Origin: Devosia sp. 67-54
Lineage (GTDB): Bacteria > Pseudomonadota > Alphaproteobacteria > Rhizobiales > Devosiaceae
Length of the DNA: 64,000 nt
Direction of reading: 5' to 3'
NCBI RefSeq assembly: GCF_001899075.1
Contig: NZ_MKVA01000008.1
Coordinates: forward strand, 361,605-425,604
Every line of letters starts with the position of its first letter. Position 1 is the first letter of the stretch. The notes under the pieces were generated by a model. It was given only the letters and a program-made list of their open reading frames with translations. It did not search any database and was not told where the DNA came from. The position numbers were made by a program, and so were the translations under genes. Shown in pieces: positions 15,958 through 25,920 of the stretch.

Positions 15958-17396
15958 TCGATTTCGTCCGCGCCAACATGGCGCCGCTGATGTTCGGCGG
16001 CCTCGTGCTGTTCATGCTGATCGGCTATCCGGCCGCCTTCTCGCTCAGCGCCGTGGGCCTGTTCTTCGGCATCGCCGCGTTGCAGTTCCACCTGATCGAG
16101 CCGGAATTCCTCGGCAACCTCGCCTACCAGCTCTATGGCGTGCTTTCCAACGACCTGCTCCTGGCAGTTCCCTTCTTCACCCTGATGGGCGTCATCCTCG
16201 AAAAGAGCGGCCTCGCTGAGGATCTGCTCGAAGGCTTCGGCCAGTTGTTCGGCGGCATTCGCGGCGGCCTGAGCTACGCCGTGATCTTCGTGGGCGCCAT
16301 CATGGGCGCCATCACCGGCACCGTCGCCGCCTCGGTGATCTCGATGGGCCTCATCTCGCTGCCGGTGATGATGCGCTATGGCTACAGCGTGCGGCACGCC
16401 ACTGGCGTCATCGCCGCCTCGGGCACCATCGCCCAGCTCATCCCGCCGTCGCTGGTGCTGATCGTGCTCGCCTCGCAGCTCAGCCAGTCGGCAGGCGCCA
16501 TGTATGTGGGCGCCACCGGCGCCTCGATCGTGCAGGTGCTGCTGTTCGCCGCCTGGGTGCTGGTGCTCTCGATCCTGCGCCCCAAGCTGGTGCCGGCGCT
16601 GCCGCCAGAGGCCCGCACGCTGCGCGGCCGCGCCCTCGCCGTCAAGCTCGTCCGCGGCATGGTGCCGTCGCTGGCGCTGATCTTCATCGTGCTCGGCACC
16701 ATCTTTCTCGGCCTCGTCACGCCGACCGAAGCGGGCGCCATGGGCGTCGTCGGCGCCCTCGCCTTGGCCGCCTTCAACCGCCGGCTGACCTGGCCGATGC
16801 TGTGGGACGGTATGGCCGCCACCATGCGCCTCACCTCGATGGTGATCTTCATCCTTTTGGGCAGCCGAGTCTTCTCGCTGGTGTTCCAGGGCGTCGGCGG
16901 CAGCCACTGGATCGAAAGCCTTCTGGTGTCGCTGCCGGGCGGTCAGACCGGCTTTCTGCTGTTCACCATGGCCTTCATTTTCGTCATGGCGTTCTTCCTC
17001 GATTTCTTCGAGATCGCCTTCATCATCATTCCGATGCTCACTCCGGCCGCCAACACGCTGGGCATCAACATGATCTGGTTCGGCATCATGATCTGCGCCA
17101 CGCTGCAGACCAGCTTCATGCACCCGCCGTTCGGCTTCGCTTTGTTCTACCTGCGCGGCATCGCCCCGCGCGACGTGCGCACCCGCGACATCTATCTGGG
17201 CGCCATCCCGTTCCTGCTGCTGCAGGTGGCGCTGGTGCTGATCCTGATCATGTTCCCACAACTGGTGACGGCGTTCCTCGAGCCGGCCAATACCACCGAC
17301 CTCAACACCATCCAGATCACCCTGCCGCCCGACCAGAACGGCGATCTGAACGCCCCGCCCACCTTCGACCTGAATACCCCGCCGGCATTCAACTGA
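15954..17396 (+). CDS. TRAP transporter large membrane subunit (DctM family)
   Basis: A protein of 480 residues with about 12 membrane segments, forming the transport channel of the TRAP system. DctM signatures are GAIMGAITGTVAASVISMG and PPSLVLIVLASQL in the first half, and TPTEAGAMGVVGALAL in the second. The C-terminal tail (about residues 445-480) is Asn/Pro-rich with a duplicated LN-P-PTFDLN / LNTPPAFN motif, which is not part of the usual fold. Start overlaps the small subunit stop by four bases. It is convergent with the substrate-binding gene across a strong terminator hairpin. Confidence 0.95.
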   Translation: MIDFVRANMAPLMFGGLVLFMLIGYPAAFSLSAVGLFFGIAALQFHLIEPEFLGNLAYQLYGVLSNDLLLAVPFFTLMGVILEKSGLAEDLLEGFGQLFGGIRGGLSYAVIFVGAIMGAITGTVAASVISMGLISLPVMMRYGYSVRHATGVIAASGTIAQLIPPSLVLIVLASQLSQSAGAMYVGATGASIVQVLLFAAWVLVLSILRPKLVPALPPEARTLRGRALAVKLVRGMVPSLALIFIVLGTIFLGLVTPTEAGAMGVVGALALAAFNRRLTWPMLWDGMAATMRLTSMVIFILLGSRVFSLVFQGVGGSHWIESLLVSLPGGQTGFLLFTMAFIFVMAFFLDFFEIAFIIIPMLTPAANTLGINMIWFGIMICATLQTSFMHPPFGFALFYLRGIAPRDVRTRDIYLGAIPFLLLQVALVLILIMFPQLVTAFLEPANTTDLNTIQITLPPDQNGDLNAPPTFDLNTPPAFN

Positions 17397-17407
17397 GCGC
17401 GGTGGGT

Positions 17408-17444
17408 GGGGGCGACTCCAGGCTCGATGCCTGTTGCCGCCCCC
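17408..17444. terminator. Bidirectional terminator hairpin between convergent TRAP genes
   Basis: GGGGGCG (17408-17414) pairs with CGCCCCC (17438-17444), with an inner CAGGC/GCCTG stem. It lies in the 54-bp convergent gap. There is no long T-run, so termination efficiency is uncertain. Confidence 0.6.
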
Positions 17445-17450
17445 CTGCCT

Positions 17451-19107
<1,657 letters not shown>

Positions 19108-19126
19108 CAGCCGGCAGCATTCCCCC

Positions 19127-19639
19127 GTGTCCCAGCAGTTCCTGGACGAGATCGAGCTCTGCGTGCCGGCGCTCCGCCGCTATGCGCGGGCGCTCACGCG
19201 CAACGCCGACCGCGCCGACGACCTCGTCCAGGACTGCCTCGAGCGGGCCATCCGCAAGCAGGCGCTGTGGAAGCCGACCGGGCCGCTCAAGGCCTGGCTG
19301 TTCCGCATCCTGCTCAATCTCTACCGCAACGAATTGCGCGTCGTGCGCCGCCGCGGCGAGCACCTGGCGGTGGAGGCCCTGGTGGCCGAGCCGGCCGTCG
19401 CCCCGGCGCAGCCCGGCCGCATCGCCCTGGCCGAGATGGCGCGCGCCATCGAAACCCTCGCGGCCGAGCAGCGCGAGGCGCTGCTGCTCGTCGTGCTCGA
19501 GGGCATGAGCTACGCCGAGGCCGCCACGGCGCTCGGCATTCCGATCGGAACATTGATGTCGCGCCTCGGGCGCGCCAGGGCCGCGCTGCGGACCGCGACC
19601 GGCGGTGCCGAGGAGCCCAGACTGAGGACTGTGAAATGA
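19127..19639 (+). CDS. ECF-family RNA polymerase sigma factor
   Basis: A protein of 170 residues starting at GTG 19127 (VSQQFLDEIELCVPALRRYAR); this gives a standard sigma-70 region 2 start, and no ATG lies nearer. Region 2 covers residues 10-75, with ADDLVQDCLERAIRK and LKAWLFRILLNLYRNELR. Region 4 covers about 105-160, with LPAEQREALLLVVLEGMSY-type helices and an HTH AATALGIPIGTLMSRLGRAR. ECF factors redirect RNA polymerase to a small regulon when their membrane anti-sigma is inactivated. The cognate anti-sigma is the next gene, overlapping by ATGA. Confidence 0.93.
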   Translation: MSQQFLDEIELCVPALRRYARALTRNADRADDLVQDCLERAIRKQALWKPTGPLKAWLFRILLNLYRNELRVVRRRGEHLAVEALVAEPAVAPAQPGRIALAEMARAIETLAAEQREALLLVVLEGMSYAEAATALGIPIGTLMSRLGRARAALRTATGGAEEPRLRTVK

Positions 19640-20457
19640 CCGGCGCGCCGTTCGAGATCGATACCGATGCGCTGCACGCCTATGTCGACGGGCAGTTGCC
19701 GGCCGAACGGCGCGCCGCGGTGGAAACCTGGCTCGCCGCGCACCCCGACGCCGCCGCGCTCGTCGCCCAGTGGACGCGCCAGAACGAGGCGCTGGGGGCG
19801 CTGTTTCCGCCGGTGCAGCAGGACCCCGTGCCGGCCCGCCTCAACCCGCAGCGCATTGCCGAGCGCGTCCGCACCGGCCGGCTCGAGGCGCTGCGCAACA
19901 TCGCCGCCGTGCTGGTCGTCGTCGCCGTCGCCGGCAGCCTCGGCTGGTATTTGCGCGGCGTGTTCTGGCAGGAGGAGCCGGTCTATGAGCGGCTGATCGA
20001 CAACGCCGTCATCGCCCACGCCCTCTACGTCAAGGAAAAGACCCACGCCGTCGAGGCGGCGGCGGATTCGCCCAACCTCATGCGCTGGCTCTCCAACCGC
20101 ATTTCGAGCCCGATCGACGCGCCCGACCTCGCGGCGCAGGGCTATACCTTCCTCGGCGGCCGCCTGCTGCCGGGCGAGGCCGGCGAGGCGGCGCACGGCC
20201 CGGCGGCGCAACTGATGTACGAGAACGCCGCCGCCGAGCGGCTGACGCTCTACATCACCGGCCCGCTGCCCGACAAAAAGGAAGTGTGGAAGCTCGAGAG
20301 CCGCCGCGGCGTCGACGCCTATTACTGGGCCAACGACGCGGTGACCTGCACCATCGTCGCGAGCCTGCCGGAAACCGACATCCGCACCCTGGGCAAGACC
20401 ATCTTCGAGCAGCTCGCGCGCAAGGCCGACTCCACCTGGAATCCGAGCGCCGGCTGA
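19636..20457 (+). CDS. Membrane anti-sigma factor
   Basis: A protein of 273 residues. The N-terminal cytoplasmic part (1-80) has an anti-sigma-like helical domain, DALHAYVDGQLPAERRAAVETWLAAHPD, and no HxxxCxxC zinc motif. One membrane helix spans about 88-110 (NIAAVLVVVAVAGSLGWYLRG). The remaining 160 residues are periplasmic and end in a domain with a DAYYWANDAVTCTIVASLP stretch, as in many putative transmembrane transcriptional regulators of the FecR/RskA type. It overlaps the sigma gene by four bases. The signal it senses is unknown. Confidence 0.88.
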   Translation: MTGAPFEIDTDALHAYVDGQLPAERRAAVETWLAAHPDAAALVAQWTRQNEALGALFPPVQQDPVPARLNPQRIAERVRTGRLEALRNIAAVLVVVAVAGSLGWYLRGVFWQEEPVYERLIDNAVIAHALYVKEKTHAVEAAADSPNLMRWLSNRISSPIDAPDLAAQGYTFLGGRLLPGEAGEAAHGPAAQLMYENAAAERLTLYITGPLPDKKEVWKLESRRGVDAYYWANDAVTCTIVASLPETDIRTLGKTIFEQLARKADSTWNPSAG

Positions 20458-20468
20458 GATCGCCGGAT

Positions 20469-20493
20469 GCCGGCGGGCTCCTCGCCCGCCGGC
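20469..20493. terminator. GC-rich hairpin between convergent genes
   Basis: GCCGGCGGG (20469-20477) pairs perfectly with CCCGCCGGC (20485-20493) across a 7-nt loop, in the 51-bp convergent gap between the anti-sigma and FAH-family genes. No T-run follows; it is likely a bidirectional terminator. Confidence 0.55.
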
Positions 20494-20508
20494 CACTGGA
20501 ACGCCGTA

Positions 20509-21357
20509 TCAGGCGTAGGCGACGGTGCGCTGCGTCTGCTCGCCCAGCCCGTCGATGCCCAGATGCATCGTCTGGCCCGGGCGCAGGAACACCGAGCTCG
20601 GCTTGACGCCTTCGCCGACGCCCGGCGGGGTGCCGGTGGAGATGACGTCGCCGGGCTGCAGCGACATGAACTGGCTGATGTAGCTGACCAGGGTCCGGAC
20701 CCCGAAGATCATCGTCTTGGTGGAGCCGTTCTGGTAGCGGTGTCCGTCGACCTCGAGCCACATCTTGAGGTTCTGCGGATCGGGCACCTCGTCGGCGGTG
20801 ACCAGCCACGGGCCGAGCGGGCCGAACGTGTCGGCCGACTTGCCCTTCACCCACTGCCCGCCGCGGTCCTTCTGGAAGGCGCGCTCGCTGAGGTCGTTGA
20901 TGACGCAATAGCCGGCGACGTGGCTCAGCGCGTCCTTCTCCTCGACGTAGCGCGCCTCCTTGCCGATGACGACGCCGAGCTCGACTTCCCAGTCGGCCTT
21001 GGTCGAGTTCTTGGGGATCACCACGGTGTCGTTGGGGCCGATGATGGCGCTGGTCGCCTTCATGAACAGAATCGGCTCGGACGGCACCGGCAGGTTGGAT
21101 TCGGCGGCATGGTCGGCGTAGTTGAGGCCGACGCAGATGAACTTGCCGACATTGCCGACGCAGGGCCCGATGCGCAGCTTGCCGTCGAGCACCGGCAGCT
21201 TCGTCGGATCGGCGGCCTTGATTTTCGCGAGGCCGGCGGCGTCGATGGTCTTGCCGGTGATGTCGGGGACCACCGCGCTCAAATCGCGATAGGTTCCGTC
21301 GGAATGCAGCAGGGCCGGCTTTTCGGCGCCCTTGTCGCCCACGCGCAGCAGTTTCAT
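20509..21357 (-). CDS. Fumarylacetoacetate-hydrolase-family enzyme (candidate 2,4-diketo-3-deoxy-L-fuconate hydrolase)
   Basis: A protein of 282 residues with the FAH fold. KFICVGLNYADHAAES, the metal-site segment DWEVELGVVIG, and the closing STGTPPGVGEG are family landmarks; they place divalent metal and the catalytic loop. Members labelled ureidoglycolate lyase often hydrolyse 2,4-diketo-3-deoxy-L-fuconate to pyruvate and L-lactate. That role is inferred here because the gene follows gntR and fucU in one minus-strand run and because lldD (L-lactate dehydrogenase) shares the cluster operator. The gap to fucU is 74 bp. Confidence 0.85.
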   Translation of the reverse strand: MKLLRVGDKGAEKPALLHSDGTYRDLSAVVPDITGKTIDAAGLAKIKAADPTKLPVLDGKLRIGPCVGNVGKFICVGLNYADHAAESNLPVPSEPILFMKATSAIIGPNDTVVIPKNSTKADWEVELGVVIGKEARYVEEKDALSHVAGYCVINDLSERAFQKDRGGQWVKGKSADTFGPLGPWLVTADEVPDPQNLKMWLEVDGHRYQNGSTKTMIFGVRTLVSYISQFMSLQPGDVISTGTPPGVGEGVKPSSVFLRPGQTMHLGIDGLGEQTQRTVAYA

Positions 21358-21431
21358 CGGTCGGTCTCCGTGTCCTTGATTTTGGCGGTCTGTAGCGGCC
21401 CGTGCGCCCGAAGGCGAGGGCGGGTTTGAGG

Positions 21432-21869
21432 TTATGGGTTCGGCGGGCGGATCACGCCCTTCTTGAGGATGATGTTGCCGTAGAGGCGCTGCTCGCCCGT
21501 CTGCACGATGGCGTAGCCGGCATTGGCGCGGCGGTAGAAGGCGAAGCGCTCGAGCGAGGCGAGTTCCACCTCGGGCTCGAAGCGGCCAACGATGCGCTCA
21601 TAGGCGTCGACGATCGGCGGGCGCTCCTCGGCATCGCCCACCACCTGCATCACCACCGCCGGATCGGGGACGAAATCGTCGAGCGGCATCAGCGTCAGGA
21701 TCGCCTCGAGCAGATCGGTGCCGCTGTGGCCGTCGGCGCGGATCAGCCGCGGACCGGCGCCGGCCCCGGGATAATTGCCGTCGACGATGGTGATCTCGTC
21801 GCCATGGCCCATCGATTGCAGCGCGTGCAGCAGATCGGGGCCGAGAATGTGCGGAATGCCCTTGAGCAT
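21432..21869 (-). CDS. fucU: RbsD/FucU-family sugar mutarotase
   Basis: A protein of 145 residues. RbsD/FucU proteins interconvert sugar anomers in the cytoplasm. FucU-type features are ALQSMGHGDEI with the catalytic His, VDGNYPG, and the C-terminal YGNIILKKGV with the active-site Tyr/Asn; this ending is closer to FucU (L-fucose) than to RbsD (ribose). It starts 9 bp after the gntR stop, so it is in the gntR operon. In a fucose pathway it would supply the anomer used by a fucose dehydrogenase. Confidence 0.88.
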   Translation of the reverse strand: MLKGIPHILGPDLLHALQSMGHGDEITIVDGNYPGAGAGPRLIRADGHSGTDLLEAILTLMPLDDFVPDPAVVMQVVGDAEERPPIVDAYERIVGRFEPEVELASLERFAFYRRANAGYAIVQTGEQRLYGNIILKKGVIRPPNP

Positions 21870-21878
21870 GAAAGTCCC

Positions 21879-22622
21879 TCAGTCGAATGGCAGGTCGGCG
21901 GCGGCGAGGCGGTCGCCGTCGGCGAACAGCTCCGGCGTCTTCTGGGCGAAGGCGAGCAGCTCGCCCGTCACCTTGTCGATATGGGCGCGCATGGCGGCGG
22001 CGGCCCGGTCGGGATCGCCCTGGGCGATGGCGTCGGCGATCGCCTTGTGCTCGGCATGGGTGTTGGTGAGCCGGCGCGGGTCGAGGATCAGCAGCCGCGC
22101 GCGGTCGAGATTGGCCCGGGCATTGTCGATCACCGATTTGATGCGCGGAAAGCGCAGCGCCTCGAACAGGATTTCGTGGAATTCGAGGTCGTGGTGGTGG
22201 AACGTCTCGCGCTCGCCCTTGCGCGCGGCGCGCGCCTGCTCGGCGAGGTTGGCCTCGAGCTCGCGCAGCAGGTCGGGCGTGGCGCGGGCGACGAGCAGGC
22301 GCACCGCCTCGCTCTCCAGCGCCTTGCGGATCAGCATGTATTCGACCACGTCGCCGATGCGCACGCGGCTCACCATCGAGCCGCGCTGCGGCATGATCTC
22401 GACCAGCCCCTCCGACTGCAGCCGCGCCAGCGCCTCCGACACCGGAAAGCGCGACACCCCGAGGCGCTCGCAGATCAGCCCCTTGTCGAGGATCTCGCCG
22501 GGCTTGAGCTCGAGCGTGACGATCGCGCGGCGCAATTGCTCGGTGACCGAGGCGGTGACGCCGCCGCGCTGCGGCGTGGCCGCCTTCACCAGAAATTTGT
22601 AGGGGATTTCCGCCACCGTCAT
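21879..22622 (-). CDS. GntR-family regulator (FadR/FCD subfamily)
   Basis: A protein of 247 residues. The winged HTH is at about 22-85 (SVTEQLRRAIVTLELKPGE, then LGVSRFPVSEALARLQSEGLVEI). The rest is an all-helical FCD ligand domain with Asp/His residues suited to bind a metal and a carboxylate (FHHHDLEFHEIL, HAEHKAIADAI). The likely operator CTAACATGTTAG begins 2 bp upstream of the start codon, so it should repress its own operon and the divergent uxaA-type gene. The same 12-mer in front of lldD makes that gene a second target. The effector is probably a sugar-acid intermediate. Confidence 0.92.
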   Translation of the reverse strand: MTVAEIPYKFLVKAATPQRGGVTASVTEQLRRAIVTLELKPGEILDKGLICERLGVSRFPVSEALARLQSEGLVEIMPQRGSMVSRVRIGDVVEYMLIRKALESEAVRLLVARATPDLLRELEANLAEQARAARKGERETFHHHDLEFHEILFEALRFPRIKSVIDNARANLDRARLLILDPRRLTNTHAEHKAIADAIAQGDPDRAAAAMRAHIDKVTGELLAFAQKTPELFADGDRLAAADLPFD

Positions 22623-22623
22623 G

Positions 22624-22635
22624 CTAACATGTTAG
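22624..22635. promoter_or_regulatory. GntR operator in divergent promoter
   Basis: CTAACATGTTAG is a perfect 12-bp palindrome between gntR (start 22622) and the UxaA-type gene (start 22689), with outer ATG/GCAT symmetry. An exact second copy lies at 29751-29762 and a one-mismatch copy at 29732-29743. The form fits FadR-subfamily sites. Confidence 0.8.
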
Positions 22636-22688
22636 TTGCATCAGGCCAGCCGATCAACCGGCTGCGCCGCACTATCGCGAGATTGCCG

Positions 22689-24239
22689 ATGTCCGAAGTC
22701 ATGTCCCGCCCGTCCGCCAGGACGCTGCTGCTCAATCCGGCCGACAACGTCGCGGTGGCGCTGAGCAATCTCGACGTCGGGGTGGCGACGCCGCAGGGGG
22801 TGACCACCACCAAGCGCGTGCCGCGCGGGCACAAATTCACCGTGCGGCCGGTCAGGGCCGGCGAGGCGATCGTCAAGTTCGGCCAGATCATCGGCTTCGC
22901 CAAGGCCGACCTGCCGGCGGGCGAATGGGTGCACGAGCACAATTGCGGCATCGGCGAGGAGCACGGGGCGTTCAACCGCGACTATGCATTCTCCGAAGGC
23001 GTGACCCCGGTCGAGTTCTTCACCGGCCCGCAGCAGGCGACGTTCCAGGGCTACCGCCGCTCGAACGGCAGCGTCGGGACGCGCAACTATGTCGGCATCC
23101 TGACCTCGGTGAACTGCTCGACCACGGTGGCCGGGTTCATCGCGCGCGAGGTCGAGCGCTCGGGCATCCTCGACGACTATCCCAACATCGACGGCATCGT
23201 GGCGCTGAAGCAGGCCAATGGCTGCATCATCGACTATCGCGGCGTGATCTTCGACACGCTGAAAAAGACCACCTGGGGCTATGCCACCAATCCCAACATG
23301 GGCGGCGTGATCATGGTCGGGCTCGGCTGCGAGGGCTTCCAGATTCCCAAGCTCAAGGAAGCCTACGGCGTCACCGAGAACGACACCTTCCGCACCATGA
23401 CCATCCAGGAGGTGGGCGGCACCAAAAAGACGGTGGAGGCCGGGGTCGAGGCGGTGCGGGCGATGCTCCCGATCGTCAACGCCGTGCAGCGCGAAACCGC
23501 GCCGGCGAGCGAATTGATGCTGGCGCTGCAATGCGGCGGCTCGGACGGCTATTCCGGCATCACCGCCAATCCGGCGCTCGGCTACGCCGCCGATTTGCTG
23601 GTCCGGCACGGCGGCACCGCCATCCTCAGCGAAACGCCGGAGATCTACGGCGCCGAGCACCTGCTGACGCGGCGGGCGCGGACCCCGGACGTGGGCCAGA
23701 AGCTGGTCGACATCATCCACTGGTGGGAGGACTACACCAGGCGGAACAACATGGAGCTCAACAACAACCCCTCGCCGGGCAACAAGCTGGGCGGGCTGAC
23801 GACCATCCTCGAGAAATCGCTGGGCGCGGCGGCCAAGGGCGGCACCACGCCGCTCAACGCCGTCTATCATTACGCCGACCCGGTGACCGAGAAGGGCTTC
23901 GTGTTCATGGACACGCCCGGCTACGACCCGGTGTCGGCGACCGGCCAGGTGGCGGGAGGCGCCAATGTGCTCGCCTTCACCACCGGGCGCGGCTCGGCCT
24001 ATGGCTGCAAGCCCACGCCCTCGATCAAGATCGCCACCAATTCCGAAATGTACCACAAGATGATCGACGACATGGACATCAACGGCGGCGAGGTGGTGGA
24101 AGGCTCCTCGCTCGAGGAAAAGGGACAGGAGATCTTCGACATGATCCTGCGCGTCGCCTCGGGCGAAAAGACCAAGTCGGAGCTTCTGGGCTACGGCGAC
24201 AACGAATTCGTCCCTTGGCACATTGGAGCGACGGTCTGA
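22689..24239 (+). CDS. UxaA-family dehydratase (altronate-type; candidate L-fuconate dehydratase)
   Basis: A protein of 516 residues, the full two-part length. Residues 1-110 are the SAF domain (LNPADNVAVALSNLDVG, GHKFTVRPVRAGEAI, then WVHEHNCG). Residues about 120-516 are the GarD/UxaA catalytic part with metal-site segments such as CGGSDGYSGITANPALG and DTPGYDPVSATGQVAGGANV. UxaA dehydrates D-altronate. In Campylobacter the UxaA-type genes sit in an L-fucose cluster, so with fucU and the FAH gene beside it L-fuconate is an equally good substrate. The start could also be ATG 22701; the operator lies 54 bp upstream of 22689. Confidence 0.88.
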   Translation: MSEVMSRPSARTLLLNPADNVAVALSNLDVGVATPQGVTTTKRVPRGHKFTVRPVRAGEAIVKFGQIIGFAKADLPAGEWVHEHNCGIGEEHGAFNRDYAFSEGVTPVEFFTGPQQATFQGYRRSNGSVGTRNYVGILTSVNCSTTVAGFIAREVERSGILDDYPNIDGIVALKQANGCIIDYRGVIFDTLKKTTWGYATNPNMGGVIMVGLGCEGFQIPKLKEAYGVTENDTFRTMTIQEVGGTKKTVEAGVEAVRAMLPIVNAVQRETAPASELMLALQCGGSDGYSGITANPALGYAADLLVRHGGTAILSETPEIYGAEHLLTRRARTPDVGQKLVDIIHWWEDYTRRNNMELNNNPSPGNKLGGLTTILEKSLGAAAKGGTTPLNAVYHYADPVTEKGFVFMDTPGYDPVSATGQVAGGANVLAFTTGRGSAYGCKPTPSIKIATNSEMYHKMIDDMDINGGEVVEGSSLEEKGQEIFDMILRVASGEKTKSELLGYGDNEFVPWHIGATV

Positions 24240-25273
24240 TGCAGCTGCGGCGATTGGGAAACAGCGGCGCCATCGTCAGCGCCTGGTGCCTGGGCACCAT
24301 GACCTTCGGCAACGAGGCGGACGAGGCGACCTCGTTCGCGCTGATGGATCTCTACGCCAAGGCGGGCGGCAATTTCATCGACACCGCCGACGTCTATTCC
24401 GACGGCGCGTCGGAAGCGATCGTCGGACGCTGGCTGCAGGCGCGGCCGACCGAGGCGAGGCAGATGCTGGTCGCCACCAAAGGGCGCTTTCCGACCGGCA
24501 GCGGCCCCAACGATATCGGGCTCAGCCGCCGCCATCTGGGCATGGCGCTCGACGCTTCGCTGCGGCGGCTCGGGGTTGAGCATATCGACCTCTACCAGAT
24601 GCACGCCTGGGACGGGCTGACGCCGCTCGAGGAGACGCTGCGCTTCCTCGACGATGCCGTCCGCGCCGGCAAGATCGGCTATTACGGCTTTTCCAACTAT
24701 CTCGGCTGGCAGGTGACCAAGGCGGTGCAGATCGCCAAATTCATGGGCTATGCGCCGCCGGTGACGCTGCAGCCGCACTACAATCTGATCGTGCGCGACA
24801 TCGAGTTCGAGATCGTGCCCGCCTGCCTCGATGCCAATATGGGGCTGCTGCCCTGGTCGCCGCTCGGCGGTGGCTGGCTGACCGGCAAGTACCGGCGCGA
24901 CACCACCCCCACCGGCGCCACGCGGCTCGGCGAGAATCCCAATCGCGGGCAGGAATCCTACGCGCAGCGCAACGCGTCGGAACGCGTCTGGGGCATCATC
25001 GCCGCGCTCGAAACGGTGGCCGGCGCTCGCGGCGTCAGCATGGCGGAGGTGGCGCTGGCCTGGGTCTGCGGCCGGCCGGCGGTGACGTCGGTGATCCTGG
25101 GCGCGCGCACCCCCGAGCAACTGGCGCAGAACCTCAAGGCCGACGGGCTGCAGCTTGCCCCCGAGGAGGTGGCGAAGCTCGACGCGGCGAGCGCCCCGGT
25201 GATGGGCGACTATCCCTACGGGCCGGGCGGCAGCAAGCAGCGCACGCGGCCGCTCGCCGGCGGGCGGGCCTGA
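24239..25273 (+). CDS. Aldo/keto reductase (candidate aldose/L-fucose dehydrogenase)
   Basis: A protein of 344 residues. The start ATG 24239 shares one base with the UxaA-type stop (TGATG). AKR hallmarks are NFIDTADVYSDGASE with the catalytic Asp and Tyr, VATKG with the Lys, LYQMHAWDG with the His, and the C-terminal SVILGARTPEQLAQNL cofactor segment. It belongs to the branch of NAD(P)-dependent reductases that includes aldose 1-dehydrogenases. As translationally coupled partner of the dehydratase it is the best local candidate for oxidising the starting sugar. A lactonase and a 2-keto-3-deoxy acid dehydrogenase are not seen here. Confidence 0.88.
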   Translation: MQLRRLGNSGAIVSAWCLGTMTFGNEADEATSFALMDLYAKAGGNFIDTADVYSDGASEAIVGRWLQARPTEARQMLVATKGRFPTGSGPNDIGLSRRHLGMALDASLRRLGVEHIDLYQMHAWDGLTPLEETLRFLDDAVRAGKIGYYGFSNYLGWQVTKAVQIAKFMGYAPPVTLQPHYNLIVRDIEFEIVPACLDANMGLLPWSPLGGGWLTGKYRRDTTPTGATRLGENPNRGQESYAQRNASERVWGIIAALETVAGARGVSMAEVALAWVCGRPAVTSVILGARTPEQLAQNLKADGLQLAPEEVAKLDAASAPVMGDYPYGPGGSKQRTRPLAGGRA

Positions 25274-25285
25274 CCCCGTGAGCCG

Positions 25286-25564
25286 ATGACGCGCACGCTG
25301 CAGGTTCGCATCACCGGGCTGGTGCAGGGCGTCGGCTATCGCGCCTGGACCGAGCAGGCGGCGCGGCAGCGTAAGCTCAGCGGCTGGGTGCGCAACCGCC
25401 GCGACGGCAGCGTCGAGGCGCTGATCTCCGGGCCCGACGACAAGGTAGCCGAGATGCTGGGCTATTTCTGGCAGGGTCCCACGGCCTCGCGCGTGGCGCG
25501 GGTGGACGCCGAGCCCGCCGGCGCCCCGATGCAACTGGGCTTCCGCACCCTGCCGACCGCCTGA
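25286..25564 (+). CDS. acyP: Acylphosphatase
   Basis: A protein of 92 residues, the normal length. GLVQGVGYRAWT holds the phosphate-cradle and catalytic Arg, and LSGWVRNRRDGSVEALISG holds the catalytic Asn. The enzyme hydrolyses acyl phosphates such as carbamoyl phosphate or 1,3-bisphosphoglycerate. It lies 12 bp after the aldo/keto reductase and may ride on that transcript, though no metabolic link is obvious. The gene is followed by two hairpin elements. Confidence 0.92.
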   Translation: MTRTLQVRITGLVQGVGYRAWTEQAARQRKLSGWVRNRRDGSVEALISGPDDKVAEMLGYFWQGPTASRVARVDAEPAGAPMQLGFRTLPTA

Positions 25565-25575
25565 AGAGTGCCATG

Positions 25576-25677
25576 GCGCTCTGGACGATCGGCCGCAAGA
25601 GCGTCCGATCGTCCAACCGGTGGATGTGTTTGTGCTCTGGACGATCGGCCGCGAGAGCGCCCGATCGTCCAACCGCC
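25576..25677 (+). repeat. Two hairpin elements, 56 bp apart (locus C)
   Basis: GGACGATCGG (25583-25592 and 25639-25648) pairs perfectly with CCGATCGTCC (25605-25614 and 25661-25670), giving 10-bp stems with 12-nt loops. Stem starts are exactly 56 bp apart. Left flanks GCGCTCTG and TTTGTGCTCTG and right flanks CCAACCG match loci A and B, while the stem sequence differs. Located after acyP, with no T-tract. Confidence 0.85.
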
Positions 25678-25789
25678 TGGGGCGCTTGCAATCGCCGGGC
25701 AAATGCCTAACTTGTTTGGTATGACCACGATGCGCTCAATGCTGACGACATCGCCGCGCCTCCGGGAGTTTCCCGTGGAAGGCCAGCGG

Positions 25790-25828
25790 CCCTAAGCCCG
25801 TGCGCTCCGGCGTCCGGCGGGCTTAGGG
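25790..25828. repeat. Strong 11-bp intergenic hairpin
   Basis: CCCTAAGCCCG (25790-25800) pairs perfectly with CGGGCTTAGGG (25818-25828), loop 17 nt. It lies in the 356-bp gap between acyP and the Rnk-like gene, after the locus C repeats. The loop is GC-rich and could fold further. No T-run follows on either strand, so it could be an ncRNA or leader element rather than a terminator. I see no coding sequence in 25565-25920. Confidence 0.65.
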
Positions 25829-25920
25829 CGACCTTGGTCGTTTCGCGAACGACGCCGATCCATCCTCATTTGCAATCTATGGCCGCCGGGAGCCCTCCCG
25901 CGACGGCCCGGAGACATGTC

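Noticed and set aside
21402..22688. Long N-terminal extension of the UxaA-type frame
   Set aside because: It runs antisense through fucU and gntR and past the operator; the family N-terminus begins at 22689 or 22701.
25565..25795. Short frames through the locus C hairpins
   Set aside because: They only translate the repeat units and lack a ribosome-binding site and family resemblance.
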